From Euglena gracilis (taxonomy: Eukaryota > Euglenida > Euglenophyceae > Euglenales), in contig CP154956.1 of assembly GCA_039621445.1 (NCBI GenBank), forward strand, positions 50,269,302 to 50,333,301: DNA of 64,000 bases. The letters are read 5' to 3'. Of this stretch, positions 1 to 12,290 are shown one piece after another; position 1 is the stretch's first letter; every line of letters starts with the position of its first letter. Under the pieces are notes generated by a model. It saw nothing but the letters and a program-made list of their open reading frames with translations, made no database searches and was not told the origin of the DNA. The position numbers and the translations under genes are program-made.

Positions 1-3000
1 TGCGGGCCAGCTGGAAAAAGGTACTGGTTGTCAAAAAGGTGCTGGCTGGACAGCCTCTCCCCAGGGGGCCAGGGGGCCAAAAGGGGCCAGGGGGAGGGGG
101 TCCGGCCAGCTGGCAGCTGGACCCGGTGGGTACCCCGAAACAGGCAGAAAAGCCCAAATCCAGCCAGGTCAGCATTTATCAGCCAAAGCTTTGAGGTGAA
201 GCCAAAAAAACACTCCAAAAGGCCATTTTCGGTCCCCTTTTCTCAAAAAGTTTCGGCTCTTTTGCGCTGAAATTCCAGCCCAGCTTAGCCAGGCTGCAGG
301 CCCCCCGGGGTCTGCCGTCCGGCAGGGAGCTACTGGCGCTGGCTTGCTGGACCCTCTGGCTTAAGAAAACTCCAGCTTTCCACATAGAAACTGCAGGTTT
401 GGAATCAGGGAAACCATGGCATGGAAACATAGTCTGGTCTATGCCAGCCTTTTGGAATGCCAGTAGGTTTCTTTCTGAAACATCTGGCTTCATACCAGAG
501 GCGGGCGGCACTGAATTCCATCAAATGTTTTTGGCTCTCCCCGTGGAACACACCACGACAATATTTGGCCATGTTGAAATCTTGACCCTCTGAATGACTG
601 GAGGGTGTACCATCAAAAAGAGGGCTCATTTGGTCTTTGGTTCAGACTGGATAAAAAAGAAGAGTTGCTGCAGGTGATTACTTCTGGAGAAGAAATTCAT
701 TGATGTGGCGCATGAAATGTTAAATAAAAAAAACAACTAAAAATAATGGCCAAAAAATGACCTTTGATGGGGACGGCAAAGCTGGTCGGGCGAAGAAACA
801 AAACTCCTTGAAAAATTTGTGCACTGCGCGAGGGCAGGCTGGAGTTAATGCACTTCTGGGGATCTCAGTGGAACAAAAAATAAAGCAAAAAAAACATTGT
901 GAACCACAAAAAAAGACAGCAAACACAAAAGTTGTCAACAATTGGCAAACAGAAAAACCACGTAGAAAAAAACATCTTTGTTTTGACCACCCTGAACCAT
1001 AGAGCATAAAATTCAATCCTCCCTCCATAAATAATCCTCTCTCCAAAAAATCCTGGTCTCAGGTCTGTGGCAAAAAAAAAATCAAACCAAACTGTGTTGC
1101 ACAAAAAATGGGAAATCCCTTGGATTTGAATTAGATCTCATTTGATGTGTTACAATGATGAATCTACCTCACAGTTCTCAGGGTGGTTTTAGATTGCTAC
1201 GGCGTTTTTTGGACTCCTCGCATGCATGGAGTCATGCAGGTCAAGTTTTGAGAATTACCACGAAAGCAAGGGGGAAAACATCAAAAATATTTGGCAAGTC
1301 AGCTTGGTGCAAAATACTTGGCAAGGGGGTCTGGCTGGGGGGGGGGGGGAAGCATGGCGAGGGGCTCAGTGAGGGCGGGACGGATGAGCCGACCCCCCCC
1401 CTTTGTACATTGGCGTGCACCATGGGTTTCGGGCTAAAAAAAAAAAAAAAGAAACCTTCATGGGAGCAGTCGCTGCCCAGCTGGAAAATCCAGGCTGTGG
1501 ACGGCCGCCTCCCGGTCCTCTGCAATTTCCTTCGCCGTCGACGCGGCCAACAGTGTCGGCCCCACCTCCGCTGTCAGACCTTTGCCTCTGGGCTCGCATC
1601 CGAAGGGAAGAGGCAGGGGCCTGTCGCCTGCCACTGCGCTTCGGTGGGGGCTGCGCACAAGGCCTTTGGGTGGACGTGTGGCGCAGTGCCAGGTGGGCAG
1701 CGACGGCAGGCGGTGGCCACCACAATTCAACCAGATGGGGCCGACCCTTTTGCCAGACGAGAGAAAAATGGAAATATGGGTAATGCACCTGCTTCTTTGA
1801 GAATGGCAGGAGGCAGTTGAATGCGAAAGACAAAGCGAACGCGGGTGTGCAAGAAAAGGGTGTCACTTACGTTTTAATGGTGCGGCCGAGCACCGTAAAT
1901 AACTGAATGCCAGTCGCACTGCAAGAGGCCTCCAAGGCAAGTTGCAACTCTTCCCGTACCCCACCCCCCCTGCCCACGACCAGGCTCCTACAACCCCCGA
2001 TTAGATAAGGGGTGAGTGCAACCAGGGGGTAGTCATAATTTAGGGGTGGTCGTTGGGTGGGGGGGGTCAGTTCTAAATTTCCAAAAATATAATTTCCGTT
2101 GGTGTCCCACAATTTCGCGTGGGCGCTTCCATTTAAAAACGCGAAATTTGGTTGAACATCCATTGTTTGCAAGACAAAAAAAAGCAAAACCAGTGGAGCC
2201 TTGCAAAAAAGGTTTCAGCAAAGCCCTTCTTGCTTTTCCTCAAATTGGGTCTTACTTTTGGATGCGTTGCTGGAAGCATTCAGGGGTCTAAATTTCCATT
2301 GGAGATTCGGCACGTCTGACGAGGACCCTCGGCCACCGGGGGGGGGGGTCCCATTTTGCCGTGCCGAGGGGTCAGTCCCCCGGGGGGGGGGTCCACCGTG
2401 GCGGACAGCCGGAATTTCCCAAAGGAAAATTCATTGGTATGGTTCGGCATGCCGTGCCGAGGGGGTTTGCTGACCAGGGAGGGGGTCCCCATTTTGCCGT
2501 GCCGAGGGGGTCCGACCACCAGGTGGGGGGGGGGGGGGGGGGGGGGGGAGGGTGGCTGCCGAACTTCCTTGAGCTGTTTTCAACTGACATGGGACCCTGG
2601 AATTTTGATTTTGAGATCCCAGGCAGAAAAAAAACAGAGTGGAATTACATTTCGGTATTTTCCAAAGGCACCGAAAAAAAAATGGTTCGTCATTATTTTT
2701 CCACTTTTGTGGTTAATTTTCCATTGGAAATAATAGCCATTTTCAATGGAAAACAGTTTTTAATGTTGGCCATTACTTGAGGTCCCCTCTCGTCGCATTG
2801 GAAATTTAGGTTTATTGGCTGAATTTTTGGTCCTCCGTCCAGATACTTCAGGTCCACTGGCCGGCATTTTAGGTCCAGTGGTCTGTTGGCCATCAATAAC
2901 GCCATTAGCTGTTCCTGAACAACGGGACAAGGTGGATTGTTTGAATTCTTGCAAAAGCCGTGTTTTGCACCATTTCTTCCTGTTGTGGTTTTATTCATTC

Positions 3001-3592
3001 CAACGTTTCTGTTTTGAAGTGGAAAATCAGAAGTCAAGGAGAAATGAAAGGGATGGAGCGGGTCACTGGGGGGGGGGGGGGGGATAGGGGGGTTGGGGGG
3101 AAAATGGAATTCTTGGGAATCAGCAACGGGGCTGCTCCCTGACACATTCTGGATTAAAAAAAACAGCTCCTTCCTTGACAATTCGGGGTATTTTTCTTTG
3201 GAATGCCAATTTTATGAGGACCAGACCCCAAAAGTTTAAAAAAAAATTAGGATTTTCCCCCAAGCCCATCTTTCACTTAATGAAAATGTTTTATGTCGCA
3301 AGTGAGCCTTGGACACGTGATGGAAGGATGTAGCATAAAAAGAGAATTTCAAGCAACAACCTGGCGGTTCAGAGGTGCGAGAACTGATGGGCAGCTGCTG
3401 GGATGGTCGACATATGGCTCGTTGGCAAGGAACACATTCAAAAAGAACCCAAGCAATCCTTTGCACCAAAAACATCAAGAATTCCATAAAAATTAAAAAA
3501 CTTGCAAACTGCATTTTTTTCCTTGAATGGGACAGGCACTGCAACAAGGATTTCATCTCACTAGGGGGTGGTTCGGGACACGGGGGGGGGAC

Positions 3593-3624
<32 letters not shown>

Positions 3625-3730
3625 GTGGCCCAAGTGCCCCACCGTTTTTTCGGCTTCACCCAAACTTGTATGCAATTTTCCTTTGGTCGACCAAATGTGC
3701 CCGGCCAAAATCTGGGATGGGGGGGGGGGT
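1..3730. other. No supported gene; low-complexity DNA
   Basis: I find no frame here with a recognisable domain. The stretch holds A runs, G and C runs (for example 2521-2550, 3069-3083 and 3586-3620) and a short phrase, gtgccgagggggtc, repeated around 2340-2520. Open frames of 60-220 codons exist but are rich in G, P or K because of the base runs, so I do not call them genes. Confidence 0.6.
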
Positions 3731-4316
3731 GTGGCGTGGCAGCCCGAACCGGCGTTCTTAAACACAGTTTCATGCCCGAACCCGCGTTCTGAACACCGTT
3801 GTTGAAACCGTGGATTAGGGGCTCTTGCTTTACGCCCGAACCGGCGTTCAAAGAATCAGGGCCAAATTTCGCCTAAATACCCACTTTTTTGAAATTTTGA
3901 GCATTTTTGAGCATGGGAGCCCATGTCTATCGGCCAATTGATGTTGATGCCACGTTACCCATCAATTGAAAGCTCTTCTCAAGGGCTTTTGACAGATGGC
4001 CAAAGGATTCAGCCATAATGCACAGAGCGCTTATTTTTTAGTGATTGTTATTCCAAATGTGGCACTTAATTTGTGAAAATCCCACACAAGGTGCATACCG
4101 CCATAGCAATCGAAAAGCTATCCCCAAGACCTTTCGCTGGTACCTCCACACTACACAGTGCCCTAAAATCGAGATATGATCGCCACATGTTCCGAACATT
4201 TTGAAAATTCCAAATTCCACTTTCACCTGCCTTGTTGCCCCTTGATCGATAGTCCGGCTCAAGGGCTTTCAGCAGAAGATGGCCTAGTTTTCAGCGTGCT
4301 GCACGCTATTCTATTT
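3731..4316 (-). repeat. Dispersed repeat family R1, two inverted copies
   Basis: Two divergent minus-strand copies of a family also seen near 17.9, 27.4, 27.7, 37.1 and 38.2 kb. The conserved core reads gaaagcccttgagaagagct on the sense strand (around 3970-4030, and again around 4230-4310). It sits beside clusters of cgaaccggcgttc at 3740-3850. In the 3970-4030 copy one frame stays open through the core and contains the peptide SKALEKSFQLMGN. The family is unidentified. Confidence 0.6.
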
Positions 4317-5076
4317 TAGAAAACCCCAAATTTGGCCAAATGGAAATTTTTGCACAAAAAACCTCAATTTCTTGGCCTACCCCCCAAAAACTGCTCAGAT
4401 ATGATTGACATGTCTACAAACCATTTTGAACACTTTTGGTACTTTTATTTTGGGTCTCCCAGAGCTGGCTTCCTGCCCAACCGCGGCCCCGGGGGGGGAG
4501 TCCAGAACGCCGGTACGAGCGTGACAGCAAGGGCCCCAATTCACGGCTCAACCCCTAAGAAATTCCCTGATCCGCGCACTCCAGGCATCGTTTTTGCCAC
4601 ATGGGGTCGGAAAATAAAAATGCCAATTTCAACAACTGGTCCAATTTGTGTGACGCAGAGAGGAGTGAAACACCTCCTGTGGTACAACTGCCCCCCCCCC
4701 CCCGCAAGGGCCCAGGGGAAGGGGAACCCAGCCAGTACTTTTTTTCTTCAGCCAGGGCTGTTTCCAACCGGCCCACAGGATCCCCCCAGGGTTCTTAAGA
4801 AATCACCTGCATGGACCCTGCTCTGTAAATTTCCAAATCAAGCTCCATCATTTCGAAAAAATTGAGGTCTTTTGTCAGCCTCATGTGTGTGGCGGCACAA
4901 ATACCAAATCCAGCTGGGTTGGGATTCTTCAGCCAAGATTTGGATGTGATAACTCCAAAGCTCCCTCAAAAATGCGGCCCAGCCTGGTTTTGTCAGGCTG
5001 GCCTCAAATTTATAGCCTGGCTGGGACTTGATGGCTGAAATAAAAAATCGGCGAACAAGAACTCAAAATTGAACTG
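4317..5076. other. No gene seen
   Basis: Short open frames occur but none has a recognisable motif. A C run lies at 4690-4703 and scattered CCAGCTGG-like words occur in 4700-5000. Confidence 0.5.
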
Positions 5077-5546
5077 TTGAATCATTCAGCAACGCGAAAA
5101 AAATACTCTAGGGGGGGTGTTCCCCCCGCATTCCCCCTACGCCCCCCCCCGCACCCAAATTGTGCTCCCACTCCAAGAGGTGGAGTCCCCTCCAGTGTGA
5201 GACAATCAAGGTCTCAGAAAATGGTCAAAAAAGATGCTGATGATTTTTCAAGAGTGATTGGAATGGAGTTTAATAGTTGATGGAAAATGCCCTTGACACA
5301 AAAAAAGAATCCTTTTTTAAAAAAGGATTTGCTAAAAAGGAGCTGCTTTTGAAAGGGGGGAAACACACTGAAAACAGGAATTATTTGCAATTGCGACCCT
5401 CACAGGTTGAAAGGATTTCATCCCCTTTCAGGATTTCGGCGGATGACGTTGTGGATTTCCTGCATGCAATGGACTTTATTGATGACAGCTGTTCACCTCT
5501 CCTTCCCATTTATAAATATGACAGAGACATTGAGCTTGGGTTGTGA
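5077..5546 (+). CDS. Weak open frames, unknown
   Basis: Two adjacent plus-strand frames lie here, 5077-5280 and 5277-5546, overlapping by four bases. The second encodes about 89 residues with a normal-looking composition, including the acidic stretch SADDVVDFLHAMDFIDDS. It lacks the poly-G/C bias that marks most false frames in this window. I recognise no family and see no clear splice sites or promoter. It could be an exon of a host gene or a fragment of an old element. Confidence 0.2.
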
Positions 5547-6480
5547 GACCCCCTTTCAAATTGAGATTTTGTTGTTGTGCATAACATGGTTGACAGGTTG
5601 CGTACTTTTTGGGGGGAAACAGCTCTAAAAATTCTCAAAAAAAACCACCAAAAATTTGAGGGTGGGGGTCATGGGGGGCCATGGTGGCCAATGGGAAAAT
5701 TTTCCATGCTTCCTTTGGATTCCTTTGCTCCCTTGGATTGAAAGCCAGTTCAGCCCGCCAAATGCCTGCCAAAAATTAAAAGTCACCAAACTATGCAAAA
5801 TTGTGAAGGGGTTTGTGGTAAATGCCCTCCTTCCTGTCAGAATTAACGTAAACCCCTCACCGTCTTCAAATGCCAAACATCTCAAGTTGAACACGAGGGC
5901 ACTTATCCAAGGCGGTCCAGGGCGGTTCTTTGTGGATGAAAAAAGCTTCCCTTCTTAGCACATTCAATGAAAAACCCACTGGAAAAATGGCCAAAAAATG
6001 TCCGTAGTTATTTCTGGCATTTTTACACCATCTCCCATCCAAAAAAAAATGTCAAAAAAGCATTCTTATGACTTTTAATGCCTTTTGACCCCGTTCGACT
6101 CCTGAATCGGCTGTTGGCCGTCCCTTTGGCCTAAGGGTGGCCCTCAAGGGGCGGTCCTCACAGGGCGGTCCTTAAGGGGAAAACCTCCTGTCCCTTGTGG
6201 ATGGCCCTGCGTTTGTTTTCCCAAAGTTGGTTTTCAATGAAAGTGGGGGTGGCATCGGACCACCTCCTCCCAACATCTCACAAAGCAAATTAAACAAGCC
6301 TCAAAGTTCAGGCACACTCAGACAGCACGTTTCCGACTGTGCAAATCAACAGATAGCCCTTGAAGAGGATTTTTAATCAAGCGGTAAACAAAACTAGTTT
6401 ACAGTTGAATGAAAAATTCAAAAAAATACTAGATTTAACCATTTTACACCAATAGACGGCCCTTGAAAAAAATTTTGGAT
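5547..6480. other. No supported gene
   Basis: One 100-codon plus-strand frame (5656-5958) is open but has no motif I recognise. The remainder is A/T-rich with short G runs. Confidence 0.45.
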
Positions 6481-7000
6481 CAAGGTACTCTTCATACTTG
6501 TAGGGCGCCGCGACGCTCATGCCGCGGTGCAAAAAAAAATTCCGTGGTGGTCGCGGCGCACAGAAAGATTTTTGCCGCGGCTGTCGCGGCACAAGGGGAA
6601 AATTTTTCCGCGGTGGTTGCGGCGCAAAAAAAAATTTTCTGTTCGGAGCTCAAGAACGTGTTGGCAGCAACACAACACCCAACATTTTTTGGGTGGATGT
6701 GGAGGGGTCTCGCTTGACATGGTGAAAGCTGATCTGTGAAAACAAACAAGAACGCTTGCACAAAAGTTCACTCCCTGCCGCCAAATACCCTTCTTGTCCA
6801 TGGTCAAGAAAGTATCAAAGGGGCTAGGCAGGGGAAGGGGCCAAAAGGAAATATATGTGGGACACAATTTAAAAAGATAATTGCCGCGGTGGTCGCGGCA
6901 CAAACTTCAAAAGTTTCCGCGGCGGTCGCGGCGCACACATAAACCAGTGCCGTGGCATTTGCGGCACACATAAAATTTTTTTCCGCGGTGGTCTCCAGTT
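6481..7000 (+). repeat. Two clusters of CCGCGG-centred repeats
   Basis: A degenerate unit close to ccgcggtggtcgcggcgca recurs at about 6520-6640 (four units) and 6880-6995 (four units). Spacers are A-rich and variable, giving a period of roughly 32-36 bp. Between the clusters lie about 240 bp of unrelated DNA. All units point the same way, so they are not simple inverted termini, but their placement at both ends of a short segment resembles subterminal repeats of a non-autonomous transposon. Confidence 0.65.
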
Positions 7001-7654
7001 TGGTCTGGTTTCCGGTTGCACTAACTACAAGTATGGTACTATACTGCAAAACTCTAGCAAACAATTTCGCAAAAAGAAATCAGTCAAATTTGAGCGTTCT
7101 AGGGCACCATGCTTTCGATTTTCTGCCAAACTCTGGACAAAAGTTGGCGACCCCCCCTTACCTGTTGCGGGCTTTGTCATTGACGAGTCCATCATCGGGG
7201 TGCGCGGGTCTTGTCCGAGACTGGGGGGGGGGGACACTGATATAAAACGAACCCAAAAATACAAAAAGCTTTTCCAAGCGTTTCCACACAACGTATCACC
7301 TTCAAAAAATTCATTCACAAACTATCCAAACCTTTGAAAATTGAAAAGAGATGAGTCGGCAAATTCAAAAGTCGAAAGCAGCGAGATGAGGCTGTAGAAA
7401 GATGAGGGTAATTGATGTATTGAGGGGGCGTTATAAATAAAGCAGCTGGACGTGAAACGAGGAAGTGTGGCAACTTTGTGAATCTGGTAACAAAAATGCA
7501 GAGTGTTCACATGACATTTCATCTGGAAAAAGAGAAAGCAAAAAATGTATTAACTATATAAAATTGTGGGCATAACCTGTAACGGGTCAAGGGCGCTGCA
7601 GGCTCCCTTGACCCGTTATACGCCCTGAATACGGGTTATAGCCCATGATTTTTC
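7001..7654. other. No gene; perfect hairpin at 7580-7618
   Basis: Nothing coding is recognised. At 7580-7593 and 7605-7618 there is a perfect 14-bp inverted repeat (taacgggtcaaggg) around an 11-nt loop. It is followed by further acgggttat words just outside the element starting at 7655. Confidence 0.6.
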
Positions 7655-8035
7655 TGTAACCGTGAATAGAAAGGCCCAGCACCTGCCCTTTTTTCGTTGG
7701 TGTGTTTCACGCCATGTTTTCGGGCATTTTTTTTGTCATTTTTTTTACCCAAACTCCTATTCACGAAAATATGCCCTGCTTTTTTGTGAATAGAAACAGG
7801 TCTGTGGAAATGGTGTCCAAACGACTCAAAGCATACCCACATAATACCGATGGTCCTGGAAAACGAGAAATGAGCGTTAGGCCGAGTTGTTGGGGGGGGG
7901 GGGCACTTTTGGGGGGGACCGGGCACCGAAGGCGCCCGGTCCCCCCCCCCCAAAGGCCCCCACAATGCTTGGCCTGACGCTGATATTCGCTTTAGAGCCT
8001 AACAGAACAGAGGGTCAGTATTTTATGCACATTGC

Positions 8036-8563
8036 TTGTGTTGTTCCTCAGATGTTCTTGCAAAAATGGTGAAGAAAGCCGCAAACAACCGAATGTTGCC
8101 ACAACACCCAAAAGTTGCTGAATTTTTGGCCACACTTAAGCAGAGATGGGACAAAAGAAAGAACCGTGCGGTTGGCCCCTTCCATGATAACCTTCTGGCG
8201 GAAGCTACCAAAAAGAAAGCATCTGGTTCGGAAGGGACAGAGCAATCAGCATTGGCACAATTCCTTGAATTTGAAGAGGTCTGCATTGCCCTTGGCGCTT
8301 TCTACGACGAATTGCATGCTTTCCTTTGTGCTTTGGCGGCTTGGGTGCTTCATCCTCCTCTGTTGTTTGATGGGCAAGCGGCCATCAGACAATGCGAGGA
8401 CCAACGCCGGGCACAATGTGGCCATCAATTCAAATTCCGACAATTGAAAGCATCCATGTTAAGGGGCTACCTGAACGCAGTTGCCCGCATCCATGCGTCA
8501 TCTCAGCCAGAAACCCCGTTTGTGCCATCCCCTGGCACGCAACAAGCCCAAACATGGGTCGTG
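8036..8563 (+). pseudogene. Tyrosine recombinase, N-terminal fragment
   Basis: The plus-strand frame runs on to 8698, but only the part up to about 8563 looks conserved. It aligns by eye with residues about 88-170 of the recombinase at 42399-43658. Shared positions include FL-x-F near the start, AW, LFD-x-Q, C-x-DQR and the helix Y-x-NA-x-x-R. That region corresponds to the SAM-like core-binding domain of tyrosine recombinases. The catalytic domain is absent: after residue 175 the frame becomes hydrophobic and unlike the family. The fragment lies inside the 7655-9101 element. It is either a truncated gene or one exon with the rest deleted. The homology rests on an eye alignment between two sequences in this window. 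Confidence 0.55.
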
Positions 8564-8868
8564 GGTGTGTCATTCGTGCAAACCCCATTAGTGTGTCTCT
8601 TTCTGATCATCCACAGCATTGTGCTGTCCGTCGTTGCACTGGTCGTGCACCGACTTCGTCACTTCCCCGTGTGTTGTTCCGTCATCCGTTTGCTTTGATT
8701 CTGTTTCAAAACAATCAGTTTTCTTGTATCAGATGTTCCTTTTTCATGTTTAGGTTTTTGGCTTTCATTTCAGTTAAAATTCCTATTCACAAAAATATGC
8801 CCTGTTTTCCGTGAATATGAATCCTGTTCACAAAAAAAAACAGGGCATATTTTCATGAATTGAAAATA

Positions 8869-9032
8869 CCATGCCCCCCCCCCCATATAAGACCCCCCTC
8901 GGGAGCCAAAATCCGGGGGGTATTATATGGAGGGGTCTTACATGTGGGGGGTGGGTCCCAGCCAAAGGGCCGGCCTTCGGCCGGCCAGAGGGGGGGGTCT
9001 TATATGGGGGGGTCTTATATGGGGGGGCATGG
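8869..9032. mobile_element. 164-bp MITE, TA target site
   Basis: The ends are inverted: ccatgccccc then catataagacc on the left, ggtcttatatgggggggcat on the right. The element is flanked by TA at 8867-8868 and 9033-9034. It contains an internal ggccggccttcggccggcc palindrome. It is inserted into the right terminal region of the 7655-9101 element and so is younger than it. Confidence 0.8.
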
Positions 9033-9101
9033 TACGCCCTGTTTTCCGTGTCCACACCCACGAAAAACAGGGCAGGAGCCGGGCCTTTATTCATGGTTAC
9101 A

Positions 9102-12100
9102 ACAGGAAAAGGAAAAGAAACCATACTTTTCAACATCACCTGGGTTTCAATTTGCCATACGTTCCCCCTCGGCAGCAGACAGTAGCAATGGCCAAAATTT
9201 TTCAAAAGGCCTGAAATTTCAGTAACGTGAAATTTGCACGGTTTTATTGCAAGACTTCAATATTTCATGAAATCTCTCCCAGTTAGGATCAGCCAATGCT
9301 AGCGCAGGCGACGATACTAAGAAGGGACTCTAAATTGGGCGTTAGCAAGTGTTTGTTTGTTGTTGTTAGCAAGTGTTTCTCCCTCTTGGAAAACGTTGTT
9401 TATCTTCATTCTAACTTCAGCTACAAGCTATTTGGAGGATGGGAATGCATTGATGCAGTATTTTTTGAAGATTGAAGCAGGTATAGGTATGCCCATCTGA
9501 AGGTGTCTTTTGAAGAATGATTCTACTGGTGTTTTCTGGTGCATCTGGACCACTTTCAAAAATGTGACATTTTCTCCAAAATTTGGTCCGCTGAGTCACA
9601 ATTTTGAGTCCCTCTCGTGTGGCATGACTTCTGTTGCGTGTTCTGTTTTTATATCATTTTTCTGAGTGTTCTCGTAGTTTTCTGGTCGTGTTTTACAGTT
9701 TTGGAACTTTTGCTGCCATTTCATAGAGCTCCAGCTGCAGCTCTGTGTCTTTGGCCTGGTGTTTTGGGGACATTTTGGCCTTGCATTCTGTGTTTTCTTG
9801 GTCTACAATTTAATTTCCTTCGCCTTCAAACTATTATTCTGTAAATTGAACCTCCTAACTGCCATTGTGTGATGTTTTTCATGTTAGTGTTTTTTACCAC
9901 ATTGCCATTTGTTTTGTCTTTGATCTGTCATCCTTGACTCACAGGTTGAAGTGTGAAGAAACATAAGAACCAAGAAGAGACGAAGGGTAAGGCCTAATGA
10001 AGTGAAGGATTTTCAACTGTTTTTGTCAGGGTCCTGTGGTATTTTACAGAAAAGCACAGGACCCTGTTGTTGTAAATTGTGCTCTCTTCTTTGTTGCAAT
10101 GTTCGCCTTTGCTTTCTGCAGTTCAACAAGGTTGTTGAATTGTTTTTTTTGCCAAGGGCATTTGAAAAAGGCTTTGTTGTGGCGTTCTTGTTCTGAAAAC
10201 AATCTGCCGAATCCCCCCAGTTTGGTGCCATCTTAGGCCAGATCTTGGGAAATTTTGGGGCCCACATCTTGGTTATAATTCTTAAAAAATTTTGTTAAGA
10301 CCCCCCCAGTTTGGGGTGCACTTTCAGTGCCACAGGTGGGAACCAGTATTGGTGCCACAGGTGGGGACCTGTTTTGCCAGTTTTGGTGTTTTGGATGGGG
10401 TTTCAAAAAATTTATTTGTCCATTTTTTGCGGATGGAGCCCAAAACTCTGAGCGAAAAACCCAGAGGAATTTGCCGGAAGCAACCTGCTTTTACTCTCCT
10501 CAGGAAGGGAGGGATAGCCCTCAAGCGTCAGCAATCGGCGCTATAGGACACAGTTTTATGATCAAACCTGCACACTGTTTGTTGGCGAAGAAGTGTTTCA
10601 GGTTTCGCAGGACGTAATTATTAATCGTCAATGAAAATCGAACTTTTCATGGTCCGCGAAATTACTTACACAGGGTGTGAAATTTCATGAAATTTCATTA
10701 CGTGAAAGATTACGGCCTTTACTAGCACACATTAGTAGACTGGGGGGGGGGGTAGTCGGCCGACTAATCGGCCAACCATCCATTCTAATGTAGTAACGAG
10801 TCAAATTCGCCGATCTTTAAGCCCCCCCCCAAATGTTTGTCCAAATATACCAAACCCGGCTAAAACCTGAAGGCTTATCCTTGTTTCGTCCTTGCGCGGC
10901 CCTGTTCCCAAGATACAGCACGAAGATAAAGTTTGATTTGACCAAAGTCCTTCCGCCAGAAGTCCAAAACATAGAGACAACAAGAGGGACCTGGGAAAAA
11001 TATGATCGTCGTGTCCGACGTCACCTGCGGATCTGATGTGCAAAAATGTGCAAAAATGCTGTTGGTGTTCAATCTCCCCCTTTTGGGAGCTTGGACACAT
11101 GGTCCCAAAATAGACACGCCAACATGATCATGAAAATGCCTTTGCTCGTTTCAAAACACAAGTCGATAGGCAAAAACATGACACTTGGTTGTCAAAAAAA
11201 ATAGACCGGTGGAACACAAAATGGCACGTGAAAACTCAAGATGTTCCACAAAAAAAATAAACCAAAAAGATGGGAATGGTAAGAATGGTAAGAAATGTTC
11301 AGAGAGTAATGGGCTCATAGTGATGGTTGGCGGGTTGGTCAGTGGCTCTCTTGGTTCTTTGATTCAAGCCAAGTCTTGTCAAGATCTCGTTGCCACTCCT
11401 TGGCTTTCCCTCTTTTGGGGTGAAAACTCAACCATGAGCACATCATTGAGTTTTGCGAGAGGGCTCTTTCTCTTTCGGTGGGGCTTTCTGTTTGTGCGCG
11501 CGCATTCTCTTTCGTCTTTCTCCCCTTTTTGGGTCTCTTGTCCCTTGGCCCTTGCTTAGGGGGTGGTGCGGGTCACGAGGGGGGTCACGGGGGGGGGGGG
11601 GTCACGGGGGAAGTATGCCACTTTGGAGGTGGTCGGGAGGCAGCATCCATGTTGTTGCATCCCATCACGAGAAGGGCGGCACGCATCCTAATATCGGTGA
11701 TTTTTGGGTCCAAAAAGCAATCATTTTTGGCCATTTTTGGGCCATTTTTGAAGGAAAAAAAACGCCTCTTGGTTTGAAAGTGGTCATTTTTGGGTGATTT
11801 TTATGTCCAAAATTGGTCATTTTTCATTTTTTTGAAAAGGAATTTTGTTAGGATTTTATTGACCGTCACATTTTTTTGGGATGCATTTTGGGCCATTTTT
11901 GAAAAAAAGGCCCAAAATGGCTATTTTTGAAGGGGGGAAAAAATCGGCAAAAAATTCTGTTTTGGTTGCAGAAATGCACCAATTTTTGGCACTTTTGGGG
12001 GGGGACAAGATTTTTGGCCATTTTTGGGTGTGGAGGTGCGTTGAACGTTGGGTGCCAAAAAGAGGTTTGGTTGTCCAAATGGAAGGTGGGGTGAGGACAA

Positions 12101-12290
12101 TTATTGATTGAAATGATGAATGAAAAGAAAGGCTGAAGTGATGAAGGTTGATGCATTGTATGAAAATTGAAGGCTCGATTCTCGGGTCACGGGCGGGTCA
12201 CGGGGGGGCATAGGTGCCGGATCAATTTTTTCTCGGGGGGGGCGAACATTCCGCCGAACGCCGAAGACCGACATATGGAACCGCAAGCTG
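9102..12290. other. No supported gene; low-complexity DNA
   Basis: Several 60-120 codon frames exist, including a hydrophobic plus-strand one at 9617-9844, but none carries a motif I recognise. The stretch 11700-12060 is built from near-repeats of ccatttttggg and ccaaaaatgg. G-run phrases such as gggtcacggg occur at 11570-11610 and 12180-12210. Confidence 0.5.

Larger units (their letters stand above)
7655..9101 (+). mobile_element. Inverted-repeat element with tyrosine-recombinase fragment
   Basis: The left terminus (7655-7704, starting tgtaaccgtgaatagaaagg) is inverted at 9053-9101 with about 85 percent match. Just inside, the word cctattcacgaaaatatgcc occurs in direct orientation near 7757 and 8779, and inverted near 8845-8866. 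The cargo is a plus-strand frame resembling the N-terminal half of the tyrosine recombinase at 42.4-43.7 kb. The element is only 1447 bp, too short for a full recombinase, so it is probably a deleted copy. It has been hit by a TA-flanked MITE at 8869-9032. I see no convincing target duplication. Confidence 0.65.

Noticed and set aside
1155-1820. 221-codon plus-strand frame near the left edge
   Set aside because: It includes a lysine run from poly-A and glycine runs from poly-G, and has several equally long overlapping frames on both strands. No motif was found.
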